DNA of 12,912 nucleotides from Bacteroidales bacterium (lineage in GTDB: Bacteria > Bacteroidota > Bacteroidia > Bacteroidales > UBA3663): the NCBI GenBank assembly GCA_016293065.1, contig JAEDEY010000059.1, forward strand, positions 1-12,912, in the 5' to 3' direction. Positions 6,787 to 12,912 of this stretch are shown here, piece by piece (the stretch's first letter is position 1; every line of letters begins with the position of its first letter). A program made the position numbers and the translations under genes. The notes under the pieces were generated by a model that saw only the letters and a list, made by a program, of their open reading frames with translations, did no database searches and was not told the DNA's origin.

Positions 6787-7806
6787 TTATCTCAGCTCCG
6801 AGAAGTGCTTGTGTCGTTTAAGGTAATACTCTATCAGGATATTCAGCTTTTCTTCGCCGAAAGTCTGGATATCCTTTTTCTGTGTCGTGTTGCCGGCAAG
6901 ATGGCGGTAGGTGCTGCGATACATTGCCGAGGCCTCGCGATGAGCGTCCCAGATGGCCTTGACCTGCATCACCTCGCCATGCAGCAGGAAGTTGATGGCT
7001 GCCACGCCGTCGAGCAGCAGTCGCTTCACTATCACCGAGCGTCGGCGGCTGCGGGGCAGGTTCTTGTAGAGCATCAGCAGCGAGTTGCGGAAGTTGAGCT
7101 TGGTCTTGCGAGGATTGCCCATAGCGAGCGAGCCACCGCCATAGTGATAGACCCTCGACTGAGGCAGGCACACGATGTCGTAGCCCAAGTTCCTCACTCT
7201 CCAGCACAGGTCGATCTCTTCCATGTGGGCGAAAAACAATTCGTCAAGTCCGCCAGCCTTGCTATACACGTCGGTGCGCATCATCAGACAGGCGCCTGTT
7301 GCCCACATTATCCTTGCCACGTCGTCATATTGTCCGTGGTCGTTCTCGGTAGTGTCGAAGATACGTCCACGGCAGAAGGGATAGCCAAATCGGTCGAGGA
7401 AGCCGCCACAGGCACCAGCATATTCAAACGACTGCTGACAGCGGTCGCTGAGCAGCTTGGGCTGCATGGCACCCACCTCGGGGTGAGCCTCCATATATTC
7501 GAGCATGGGTTCGAGCCAATGTTCGGTGACTCTCACGTCGTCGTTGAGCAACAGGCAGTAGGGCGTGTCGATGTGGCTGATGGCGAGGTTATAGCCCTTG
7601 GCAAAGCCGTGATTCTGGTCGAAGGCAATAACGCGCACTGTCGGGAACTCCTCGCGTAGAATCTGCAGAGACTCGTCGGTCGAACCATTGTCGGCAACAA
7701 TCACATCGGCAATATCACCATCGGTATATTTCACTACCGATGGCAGATACTTCCGCAGCAGCTTGCTGCCATTCCAGTTTAGTATGATAATTGAAACTTT
7801 CTTCAT
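6787..7806 (-). CDS. Family 2 glycosyltransferase (rhamnosyltransferase-like)
   Basis: A 339-residue GT-A fold enzyme that would transfer a sugar from a nucleotide donor, probably for cell-surface polysaccharide or lipopolysaccharide. The N-terminus VSIIILNWNG and DNGSTD at 39-44 are the nucleotide-binding signature, LLLNDD at 85-90 carries the DxD-type metal site, and EEIDLCWR at 196-203 holds the likely catalytic acids. The C-terminal 130 residues are basic with short hydrophobic stretches, but no clear membrane span. The pattern resembles WbbL-type rhamnosyltransferases and related GT2 proteins; acceptor and donor cannot be read from sequence. It lies 11 bases behind the RNA methyltransferase gene on the same strand, so the two are probably co-transcribed. 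No polysaccharide gene cluster surrounds it, so it may act in a conserved envelope pathway. Confidence 0.88.
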   Translation of the reverse strand: MKKVSIIILNWNGSKLLRKYLPSVVKYTDGDIADVIVADNGSTDESLQILREEFPTVRVIAFDQNHGFAKGYNLAISHIDTPYCLLLNDDVRVTEHWLEPMLEYMEAHPEVGAMQPKLLSDRCQQSFEYAGACGGFLDRFGYPFCRGRIFDTTENDHGQYDDVARIMWATGACLMMRTDVYSKAGGLDELFFAHMEEIDLCWRVRNLGYDIVCLPQSRVYHYGGGSLAMGNPRKTKLNFRNSLLMLYKNLPRSRRRSVIVKRLLLDGVAAINFLLHGEVMQVKAIWDAHREASAMYRSTYRHLAGNTTQKKDIQTFGEEKLNILIEYYLKRHKHFSELR

Positions 7807-7817
7807 CGCTCAAAACC

Positions 7818-8576
7818 TCAAAACCTTCTGCGGAACTCTGCTACGGTGATGGCTGTGGCAATGCCAACATTGAGCGATTCGCTTGTCTGCGCATCCTCTG
7901 GGAAAGGAGGGATGTGGATCTTGTGGGTCACTATAGCTGCCACCTCGTCCGAGATGCCGTTACCCTCGTTGCCCATGACAATGATACCATTGGCAGAGAG
8001 ATTGGTGTCGTAGATGTTAGCCCCTTCGAGAAAAGTGCCATAGACATTGATGCCACGGCTACGCGCATCGGCAAGACATTGAGGCAAGTCAAGATAATGT
8101 ACGCGCACGCGCGAAATGGCACCCATCGTAGCCTGTACCACCTTGGGACTGAAACAATCGGCAGTTGTGGGCGAGCAGACGATGTCGTGGATGCCAAACC
8201 AGTCGCAAAGGCGGATGATAGTGCCGAGATTGCCTGGGTCCTGGATGCAGTCGAGAGCCAAGGTCAGCGCGTCGGCAGCAGGGACGAAAGGCGTGGGCTG
8301 TGGGATATAGAACACCGCCAGCACATCCTGGGGAGTCTGCATGAGACTGACCTTCTCCATCTCGTCGCGCGTCACCACGAAACACTCCTCGGCGAGGGCA
8401 TGGGCATAGTCGTGCTGCTCCCACCATTGGGCAGTAGCCACCAGCCTGTGACAGCGCATTGCCGACAGGTTATCTTCAACGAGTTTGTTGCCCTCGGCAA
8501 CGAATTTTCCCTCAGACTTTCTGAACTTTCGTTGCTCAAGACTATGTATCTGTTTGACGATGTTTTTCGAAATCAT
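7818..8576 (-). CDS. SpoU/TrmH-family RNA 2'-O-methyltransferase
   Basis: A 252-residue SPOUT-fold enzyme expected to methylate a ribose 2'-OH in rRNA or tRNA using S-adenosylmethionine. The N-terminal part, with KFRKSEGKFVAEGNKLVED at 18-36, resembles the substrate-binding domain of RlmB/TsnR-like proteins. The three SpoU motifs are present: QDPGNLGTIIR at 112-122 (with the conserved N and R), MGNEGNGIS at 201-209 and SESLNVGIATAI at 232-243; the last two form the knot that binds S-adenosylmethionine. The RNA site is not predictable, so no gene symbol is given. It is the first gene of a two-gene minus-strand unit, divergent from the uridine kinase gene, with 136 bases between the starts. Confidence 0.92.
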   Translation of the reverse strand: MISKNIVKQIHSLEQRKFRKSEGKFVAEGNKLVEDNLSAMRCHRLVATAQWWEQHDYAHALAEECFVVTRDEMEKVSLMQTPQDVLAVFYIPQPTPFVPAADALTLALDCIQDPGNLGTIIRLCDWFGIHDIVCSPTTADCFSPKVVQATMGAISRVRVHYLDLPQCLADARSRGINVYGTFLEGANIYDTNLSANGIIVMGNEGNGISDEVAAIVTHKIHIPPFPEDAQTSESLNVGIATAITVAEFRRRF

Positions 8577-8646
8577 AAGGCAAAATTAGGACGAATTATT
8601 GAAAATTACAACAATGAAGACATAAAAGTGCATTTTTTTGGCATAT

Positions 8647-8680
8647 TTTGGACACCATAAACATATTTTATTTATTTTTG
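8647..8680 (+). promoter_or_regulatory. Promoter of the uridine kinase gene
   Basis: TTTG at 8647-8650 and TATTTTTG at 8673-8680 match the Bacteroidota -33 (TTTG) and -7 (TAnnTTTG) elements, 22 bases apart, one more than the usual 19-21. Transcription would start near 8685-8688, giving a leader of about 25 bases before the ATG at 8713. Confidence 0.6.
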
Positions 8681-8688
8681 CAAAAATA
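8673..8688. repeat. Perfect 16-bp palindrome carrying -7 elements on both strands
   Basis: TATTTTTGCAAAAATA equals its own reverse complement. Each half is an exact TAnnTTTG match, one for each strand, in the spacer between divergent genes. The minus-strand reading lacks a clear TTTG at -33 and would give the methyltransferase mRNA a leader of about 100 bases. It could be a bidirectional promoter core, an operator for a dimeric regulator, or both. Confidence 0.55.
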
Positions 8689-8712
8689 TAATCTACATTC
8701 TGGACATCATAA

Positions 8713-9315
8713 ATGATCATCGGCATAGCAGGCGGCACAGGTTCGGGCAAGACCACCGTGGTCCGCAAAATCATAGAGAGTCTTCCCGAAGGAAGCGTAA
8801 CTGTCGTATCGCAGGATTCGTACTACAAAGACAGCAGTCATCTTCCGTGGGAGGAGCGCAGGGCACAGAACTTCGACCAGCCGGGTGCGTTCGACTGGCC
8901 ATTGCTGTTCGAGCAGCTTAACATGCTCCGTGAGGGCAAGAGCATCGAAGAGCCTGTGTATGACTACACGACTTGCAGCCGACTGAAAGAGACAAGGCAT
9001 ATCGAGCCTCGCAGTGTCATCATCCTCGAGGGCATCATGGCGCTGGTCGATCCTTCGATACGTGCCATTCTCGACATGAAAGTCTTTGTGGATGCCGACA
9101 GCGACGAACGTCTCATCCGTGTGCTCCATCGCGATGTCATCGAGCGTGGTCGCACCGTCGATGACCTCATCGACCGCTACCAGCGCATCATCAAGCCTAT
9201 GCACAACCTGCACATCGAGCCAACCAAGGCTTATGCCGACATCATTGTGCCGCTCGGTGGCAGCAACAGCGTGGCTATCGACGTGCTCAGGCAATACATC
9301 AAACGACTGATATAA
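8713..9315 (+). CDS. udk: Uridine kinase
   Basis: Udk phosphorylates uridine and cytidine to their monophosphates in pyrimidine salvage, in the cytoplasm. The 200 residues are slightly shorter than the E. coli enzyme (213). The P-loop GGTGSGKTT is at 7-15. QDSYYKD at 34-40, NFDQPGAFDW at 53-62 and EPVYDYTTCSR at 80-90 are the nucleoside-binding segments of the family. IILEGIMAL at 103-111 is the Walker-B-like strand, RDVIERGR at 140-147 the lid arginines, and the C-terminus has EPTKAYADIIVPLGGSN at 169-185. Phosphoribulokinase is a relative, but the length and motifs fit uridine kinase. The TAA stop is 6 bases before the next gene, which lies in the same frame. Confidence 0.93.
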   Translation: MIIGIAGGTGSGKTTVVRKIIESLPEGSVTVVSQDSYYKDSSHLPWEERRAQNFDQPGAFDWPLLFEQLNMLREGKSIEEPVYDYTTCSRLKETRHIEPRSVIILEGIMALVDPSIRAILDMKVFVDADSDERLIRVLHRDVIERGRTVDDLIDRYQRIIKPMHNLHIEPTKAYADIIVPLGGSNSVAIDVLRQYIKRLI

Positions 9316-9321
9316 TATATC

Positions 9322-10128
9322 TTGAAGAAAGTGACCAGAGACGAATACATACGACTGACTGCAATAGTTGCTACGATACTCTTTGTAGCTGCCGTTGGCG
9401 TGTGTGCGTTCGATTTCATCTCGGTGACAAACCGTGTCGAGGTCTCACCGCAGGAGGCCGACACTACGCTTCAGGAATCGCCGGGCTGGGACAGCGTGCA
9501 GATGCAGGTGATAGCCAACGAGATACGCAAGGCACGCCAGCACAAAGAGCGCAAGCCCAAGCGATACAAGTTGCAGGAAGGACATGTCTCGCCCTACGAC
9601 AGCCTGTTCCGCCACTACGCCAAGGAGGTCGGTTGGGACTGGACTCTCGTGGCAGCCGTGGCTTATGTCGAGTCGAAGTTCCATCACGACATCTCGTCGA
9701 AGAGTGGAGCCAAGGGACTGATGCAGCTCATGCCGCGCACTGCCGCCCATTATGGCTGTCCGGACTCGCTGCTTTACGACCCCGAGGAGAATATCAAGGC
9801 GGGAACGGCTCTGCTTGCCGACCTCGAACGACGTTTGCGTCGCAAGAACATCGACCACGACCTCGTATATTTCACCCTGGCTGGCTTCCATGCAGGATTG
9901 GGACATATCTACGATGCCATCACCATGGCCGACTCGCTCGGCTATAACCCGACGCTCTGGCACGACAATGTCGAAGTCTGCCTGCAACTCAAGGCCGACC
10001 CCGAATACTACAACCTGCCATACGTGCGTCTCGGTCGTTTCAATGGCAAGGTCACATCGGCTTATATACGCGAGGTGCTGGGTTACCAGGTGGCATTCCA
10101 TAAGGCGAGTGGAGGTGTTAAGATGTGA
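9322..10128 (+). CDS. Membrane-anchored lytic transglycosylase (SLT domain, MltF-like)
   Basis: Predicted to cleave peptidoglycan between N-acetylmuramic acid and N-acetylglucosamine, leaving anhydro ends, on the outer side of the inner membrane. Residues 11-34 form one hydrophobic signal-anchor or signal peptide. The SLT domain spans about 92-240: catalytic glutamate E117 in AYVESKF, GAKGLMQLMPRTA at 129-141, and ENIKAGTALL at 156-165, the order found in MltF/Slt C-terminal domains. It has no substrate-binding (SBP) domain as in E. coli MltF, so it is a short version (268 residues). There is no ATG before the membrane segment. I chose TTG at 9322, which gives MKKVTRDEY; GTG at 9331 is a possible start three codons later. 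The 3' end runs into a tandem repeat that supplies its stop codon. Confidence 0.87.
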   Translation: MKKVTRDEYIRLTAIVATILFVAAVGVCAFDFISVTNRVEVSPQEADTTLQESPGWDSVQMQVIANEIRKARQHKERKPKRYKLQEGHVSPYDSLFRHYAKEVGWDWTLVAAVAYVESKFHHDISSKSGAKGLMQLMPRTAAHYGCPDSLLYDPEENIKAGTALLADLERRLRRKNIDHDLVYFTLAGFHAGLGHIYDAITMADSLGYNPTLWHDNVEVCLQLKADPEYYNLPYVRLGRFNGKVTSAYIREVLGYQVAFHKASGGVKM

Positions 10129-10162
10129 AGGTGTTAAGGCATTAAGGTGTTAAGATGTTAAG
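10115..10162 (+). repeat. Three tandem 16-bp repeats across a gene junction
   Basis: Bases 10115-10130, 10131-10146 and 10147-10162 are 16-bp units, each starting GTGTTAAG, with second halves ATGTGAAG, GCATTAAG and ATGTTAAG. The array can be read as six degenerate 8-bp units of consensus RTGTTAAG. Unit 1 encodes the last residues and the TGA stop (10126-10128) of the transglycosylase, and unit 3 contains the ATG (10155) of the next gene. Confidence 0.9.
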
Positions 10163-11141
10163 AAATTGTCAGAAGATATTGAAGGTGGTGTTACCTCTCC
10201 TGTTTGGAGTGGGCATCTTTTGGTTTCTGATGAGCAAGGTCGATTATGCCCAGGTCAAGGCGGTCATCGAGCGAGGCATCTCGTGGACGTGGGTGGCTAT
10301 CTCACTGTCGATCGGCTTGCTGAGCCACATTGCCCGAGGCTTGCGCTGGCGACAGCAGATCCGCACCTTGGGTGTCGATCCTTCGGTTCACGACATGTCG
10401 GTGGCTGTGTTTGGCAACTATGGTCTCAACCTCATCTTCCCACGTCTGGGCGAGGTGTGGCGTTGCAACTACATTGCCCAAACCTATGGCACGTCGTTCA
10501 CCACCACCCTTGGCACGATGATCAGCGAACGCATCGTCGATATGCTGATGTCGTTGCTCATTGCCCTTGTCGCCTTTCTGTGCGAGAGTCATGTCTTCTT
10601 CCGTCTCATTGCCGACAACGGGGGCTTGGGAGGCGGCTTGATCGAGGCTCTCACTTCGCCCCAGACCTATGTCGTCATCGCCGTAGTGGTCGTTCTGGTA
10701 CTGATATGCCGACGGCTCTTTGCCGAAAACCGTATGTACCGCTATGTCTTCGGCTTGGTCAAGAACGTCTGGACGGGCATCATGAGTCTGAAAGACCTGC
10801 CCAACAAGTGGGAATATCTCCAATATACCCTCCTGCTTTGGGGTCTCTATTATCTCAATAGCTATACGGGTCTTTTCTTCTTCGACTTCACCTCGTCGCT
10901 ATCGCCCACCCAGGCTTTGCTGGTGTTCATCATGGGCAGCATGTCGCTCATAGTGCCGGTCCAGGGAGGCTTGGGAGCATGGCACGCCATGGTCATCTTC
11001 GCCCTTGGCTGCTATGGCATAGGCACCACCGAGGCATTCTCGTTTGCCATGGTGCATTGGCTCATTCAGGAGGGGTTTGTGCTCCTGCTCGGGCTTTATG
11101 CTCTCGTGGTGGTAGCGTTCCGAAAGAATACTAAAATATAA
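10155..11141 (+). CDS. Multi-pass membrane protein, lysylphosphatidylglycerol synthase-like TM (YbhN/UPF0104) family
   Basis: A 328-residue inner-membrane protein with about seven or eight hydrophobic segments: roughly 8-26, 43-62, 124-143, 170-186, 223-241, 252-268, 276-292 and 297-322. It resembles the transmembrane, flippase-like half of MprF and the free-standing YbhN/UPF0104 proteins: ARGLRWR at 60-66, PRLGEVWR at 96-103 (the RxGE-type motif), SER at 124-126 and VPVQGGLGAWH at 267-277. It lacks the soluble aminoacyl-transfer domain, so synthesis of lysyl-phosphatidylglycerol is not expected; movement of a lipid or lipid-linked sugar is a guess from the family. The ATG lies inside the tandem repeat, 26 bases after the transglycosylase stop. 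The pairing with a cell-wall lytic enzyme fits an envelope role. Confidence 0.85.
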   Translation: MLRNCQKILKVVLPLLFGVGIFWFLMSKVDYAQVKAVIERGISWTWVAISLSIGLLSHIARGLRWRQQIRTLGVDPSVHDMSVAVFGNYGLNLIFPRLGEVWRCNYIAQTYGTSFTTTLGTMISERIVDMLMSLLIALVAFLCESHVFFRLIADNGGLGGGLIEALTSPQTYVVIAVVVVLVLICRRLFAENRMYRYVFGLVKNVWTGIMSLKDLPNKWEYLQYTLLLWGLYYLNSYTGLFFFDFTSSLSPTQALLVFIMGSMSLIVPVQGGLGAWHAMVIFALGCYGIGTTEAFSFAMVHWLIQEGFVLLLGLYALVVVAFRKNTKI

Positions 11142-11181
11142 ACCAACCATAATTTTTTAACCATAATAAATTATTTCAAAA

Positions 11182-12636
11182 ATGGAAATTTTGAGGCAAT
11201 TTGATGCAATCTGCAATCTTCCACATCCATCTGGTCATCTCGATTCTATCCGTCAGCACATCCTGTCGGTAGCTGTTGCTCATGGTTTAAAGCCCGAGGT
11301 CGATGAGGTCGGCAACGTGCTGGTGCGAGTTCCTGCTACTGCAGGCCGTGAAGATTCGCCAATAGTGGTGCTCGAGGCTCACATGGACATGGTGCCACAG
11401 TGTAATGCCGATAGTCTGCACGTTTTCGAGCAGGACCCAATCACTGTGCGTCGTGTCGCCAAGGGCGAGGATGCCGAATATCCAGACGCAGAACTCCTCA
11501 AGGCCGACGGCACTACGCTCGGCGCCGACAATGGCATAGGTGTAGCAGCCATGCTGTCGATCATAGCCGACCCTGCGTTGGCTCATGGCCCATTGGAGTG
11601 TCTGTTCACTGTCGATGAAGAGACAGGCATGACAGGTGCTTCGGCACTCAAGAGTGGCTGGCTCAAAGGACGTTATATGCTAAATCTCGACTCAGAGACG
11701 GAAGGCGAACTGATGGTGGGCTGTGCCGGAGCCGTAGATATGGATGCCTGTTTCAAGTATCGTCCCGACGAAGACGTGCCAACCGGCGACGTGGCATTCT
11801 GCCTCTCGCTTCGTGGGCTGAAGGGTGGACATTCGGGCATGGACATACATTATGGACGCGGCAATGCCATCAAGCTCATGGTGCGTTTCCTCAAACATGC
11901 CATCGTCAACTTCGAGGCTCGCATCGCCACTATCTCGGGTGGCAGTGTGCGCAATGCCATCCCTCGCGAATGCGTGGCTGTCATCACTGTTCCTGCCGAT
12001 GCTGCCGACGAACTGGCTGAGGAAGTGGCATACTACAACGAGCTCTTCAGCTACGAGCTGCGTGGCATCGACGACGACGTGATCTTCGAGGCTGAGCCTA
12101 CTGCATTGCCCGACCGACTTGTGCCAGAAGAGGTGCAGGACGATGTGGTCAACAGCATCGAGGCAGCCTTCGATGGTGTGTTGCGTATGTCGCCCGATGT
12201 GCCTGGGGTGGTCGAGACTTCGAGCAATCTCGCACTGCTCGTAACCGATGCAGAAGAGACTCATGTGGTGGCACTCATACGTAGTATGAACGAAGAGTCG
12301 AAACGCTATCTCGCCAGCATGCTCCAGAGTACTTTTATCCTTGGTGGTGCCAAGGTCGAGTTCAGCTCGTCTTATCCTGGCTGGGAGCTTCCACGGACAT
12401 CGCCATTGCTTGCCAAGTCGCTCGAGGTCTATCGCAGCACTTTCGGCACCGAGATGAAGGTCAACAGCGTGCATTGCGGACTGGAATGTGGCATCATCGG
12501 AGCCGCCTATCCAGACCTCGACATCGTGAGCTTCGGACCTACCATCCATCACCCTCACAGTCCTAACGAGAGTGTTGAGGTTGAGTCAGTTGCTCGCTTC
12601 TGGAAGTACCTCACTTCACTGCTTTCTGCACTGTAA
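11182..12636 (+). CDS. pepD: Aminoacyl-histidine dipeptidase (PepD, M20 family)
   Basis: A cytosolic zinc peptidase that hydrolyses dipeptides such as carnosine-like Xaa-His. The 484 residues are the normal PepD length. The metal ligands follow the M20 pattern: H67 and D69 in AHMDMVP, bridging D116 in LGADNGIG, the E146-E147 pair in DEETGMTG (general base and ligand), D170 in LNLDSE, and H456/H457 in FGPTIHHPHSPNE. The dimerisation (lid) domain is in the middle and includes GLKGGHSGMDIHYGRGNA near 213-230. The gene starts 40 bases after the membrane protein, in an AT-rich spacer containing two copies of AACCATAAT (11145-11153 and 11159-11167). It may be read from upstream or from its own promoter; no strong -7 match is seen. 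Confidence 0.94.
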   Translation: MEILRQFDAICNLPHPSGHLDSIRQHILSVAVAHGLKPEVDEVGNVLVRVPATAGREDSPIVVLEAHMDMVPQCNADSLHVFEQDPITVRRVAKGEDAEYPDAELLKADGTTLGADNGIGVAAMLSIIADPALAHGPLECLFTVDEETGMTGASALKSGWLKGRYMLNLDSETEGELMVGCAGAVDMDACFKYRPDEDVPTGDVAFCLSLRGLKGGHSGMDIHYGRGNAIKLMVRFLKHAIVNFEARIATISGGSVRNAIPRECVAVITVPADAADELAEEVAYYNELFSYELRGIDDDVIFEAEPTALPDRLVPEEVQDDVVNSIEAAFDGVLRMSPDVPGVVETSSNLALLVTDAEETHVVALIRSMNEESKRYLASMLQSTFILGGAKVEFSSSYPGWELPRTSPLLAKSLEVYRSTFGTEMKVNSVHCGLECGIIGAAYPDLDIVSFGPTIHHPHSPNESVEVESVARFWKYLTSLLSAL

Positions 12637-12661
12637 TTTATATGTGAAATAGTCAAAATTT

Positions 12662-12699
12662 GCTATCTTTAGTAAAAAAATAGCCTGATATTTTATTTT
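12662..12699 (+). terminator. Possible weak terminator after pepD
   Basis: GCTAT (12662-12666) pairs with ATAGC (12680-12684), and inside it TTT (12668-12670) can pair with AAA (12675-12677) around a 4-base loop. A T-rich stretch follows a few bases later (12688-12700). The stem is AU-rich, has an internal loop, and the T-tract is broken, so this is tentative. Confidence 0.3.
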
Positions 12700-12710
12700 T
12701 TCAAAGATTT

Positions 12711-12744
12711 TTTGTTCAAGTTATGGATTTTTCACATAACTTTG
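12711..12744 (+). promoter_or_regulatory. Promoter of the downstream lipoprotein gene
   Basis: TTTG at 12711-12714 and TAACTTTG at 12737-12744 match the Bacteroidota -33 and exact -7 (TAnnTTTG) elements with a 22-base spacer, the same spacing as the uridine kinase promoter. Transcription would start near 12750, about 32 bases before the ATG at 12782. Confidence 0.65.
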
Positions 12745-12781
12745 CATATCATTTATTAGGCTAACAATAAATTTTACAGAT

Positions 12782-12912
12782 ATGAAAAAGTATTTTGGTT
12801 TACAGAAGGTTATTCTTGCCTTAACTACGCTCACTCTCGTGGGCCTTTCGTCATGCAACGACCAGAACTTCGACTGGGATGAGGCGCATGCAACACAACA
12901 GTATGAGAAGTT
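12782..12912 (+). CDS. Secreted lipoprotein of unknown function (5' part only)
   Basis: The frame starts at an ATG 38 bases after a good -7 element and runs off the right edge after 43 codons. It begins MKKYFGLQKV, continues with a hydrophobic stretch to about residue 20, and has the lipobox LSSC at 22-25, so C25 should be the lipidated first residue of the mature protein. What follows (NDQNFDWDEA) is rich in Asp and Asn, as is common in Bacteroidota lipoproteins sent to the cell surface. The rest is outside the window, so no function can be given. Its own promoter and the 145-base gap suggest a transcription unit separate from pepD. Confidence 0.8.
   Translation, partial: MKKYFGLQKVILALTTLTLVGLSSCNDQNFDWDEAHATQQYEK

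Larger units (their letters stand above)
8645..8713 (+). repeat. Imperfect 17-nt direct repeat in front of the uridine kinase gene
   Basis: Bases 8645-8661 and 8697-8713 agree at 15 of 17 positions (pattern ATTyTGGACAyCATAAA) and are 52 bases apart. The first copy overlaps the -33 element, and the second ends on the first base of the start codon. Function unknown; this could be a regulator site pair or the trace of a small duplication. Confidence 0.4.

Noticed and set aside
6805..7659. Plus-strand frame of 284 codons opposite the glycosyltransferase
   Set aside because: The minus strand encodes an intact GT2 enzyme with all motifs; the plus-strand protein shows no recognisable domain. The plus-strand frame at 7791-8660 opposite the methyltransferase is rejected likewise.
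8581..8588. Minus-strand TAATTTTG as a promoter for the RNA methyltransferase
   Set aside because: It matches TAnnTTTG but ends only four bases before the start codon, so transcription would begin at or inside the gene's ATG, and there is no -33 element.
11145..11167. Two AACCATAAT copies before pepD as an operator
   Set aside because: Only nine bases in very AT-rich DNA and a 14-base period; easily chance, so noted only in the pepD entry.
1..12912. CRISPR arrays, tRNA genes, transposases, toxin-antitoxin pairs or defence genes
   Set aside because: I looked for regularly spaced repeats, cloverleaf-like sequence, transposase motifs and small paired genes and saw none; gene content is metabolic and envelope-related.

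Overview
The window looks like chromosome from a Bacteroidota species, most likely a Prevotella/Segatella-type Bacteroidales. Reasons: the trp gene order B-E-G-D-C-F-A with all seven genes unfused, AT-rich intergenic DNA around more GC-rich genes, almost no Shine-Dalgarno sequences, several exact matches to the Bacteroidota -7 promoter element TAnnTTTG, and a lipoprotein signal at the right edge. I see no insertion sequences, tRNA, rRNA or CRISPR. The species is inferred, not proven.

Left part (1-6757): after the last codons of an upstream gene comes a regulatory leader and then a complete tryptophan operon. The leader has a -7 element (131-138), a 16-codon reading frame with three consecutive Trp codons (170-220), a GC-rich hairpin followed by eight T (265-302), and then trpB. 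This is the layout of a ribosome-mediated transcription attenuator. The genes trpB, trpE, trpG, trpD, trpC, trpF and trpA follow, with gaps of at most 11 bases or overlaps of 4-10 bases. They convert chorismate to tryptophan.

Middle (6787-8712): two genes on the minus strand converge on trpA. They encode a SpoU/TrmH-type RNA methyltransferase and, 11 bases behind it, a family 2 glycosyltransferase. A short divergent intergenic region (8577-8712) holds a perfect 16-bp palindrome that reads as a -7 element on both strands.

Right part (8713-12636): a plus-strand run encodes uridine kinase, a membrane-anchored lytic transglycosylase, a multi-pass membrane protein of the lysylphosphatidylglycerol-synthase-like (YbhN/UPF0104) family, and a PepD-type dipeptidase. 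A 16-bp tandem repeat, itself built from 8-bp units, forms the junction between the transglycosylase and the membrane protein; it supplies one gene's stop codon and the next gene's start codon. From 12637 a promoter-bearing spacer leads into a lipoprotein gene cut by the window edge.

Most of the window is core metabolism. The most interesting part is the regulatory DNA: the trp leader/attenuator, the palindromic bidirectional promoter and the tandem-repeat gene junction. I found no convincing unknown multi-gene system.
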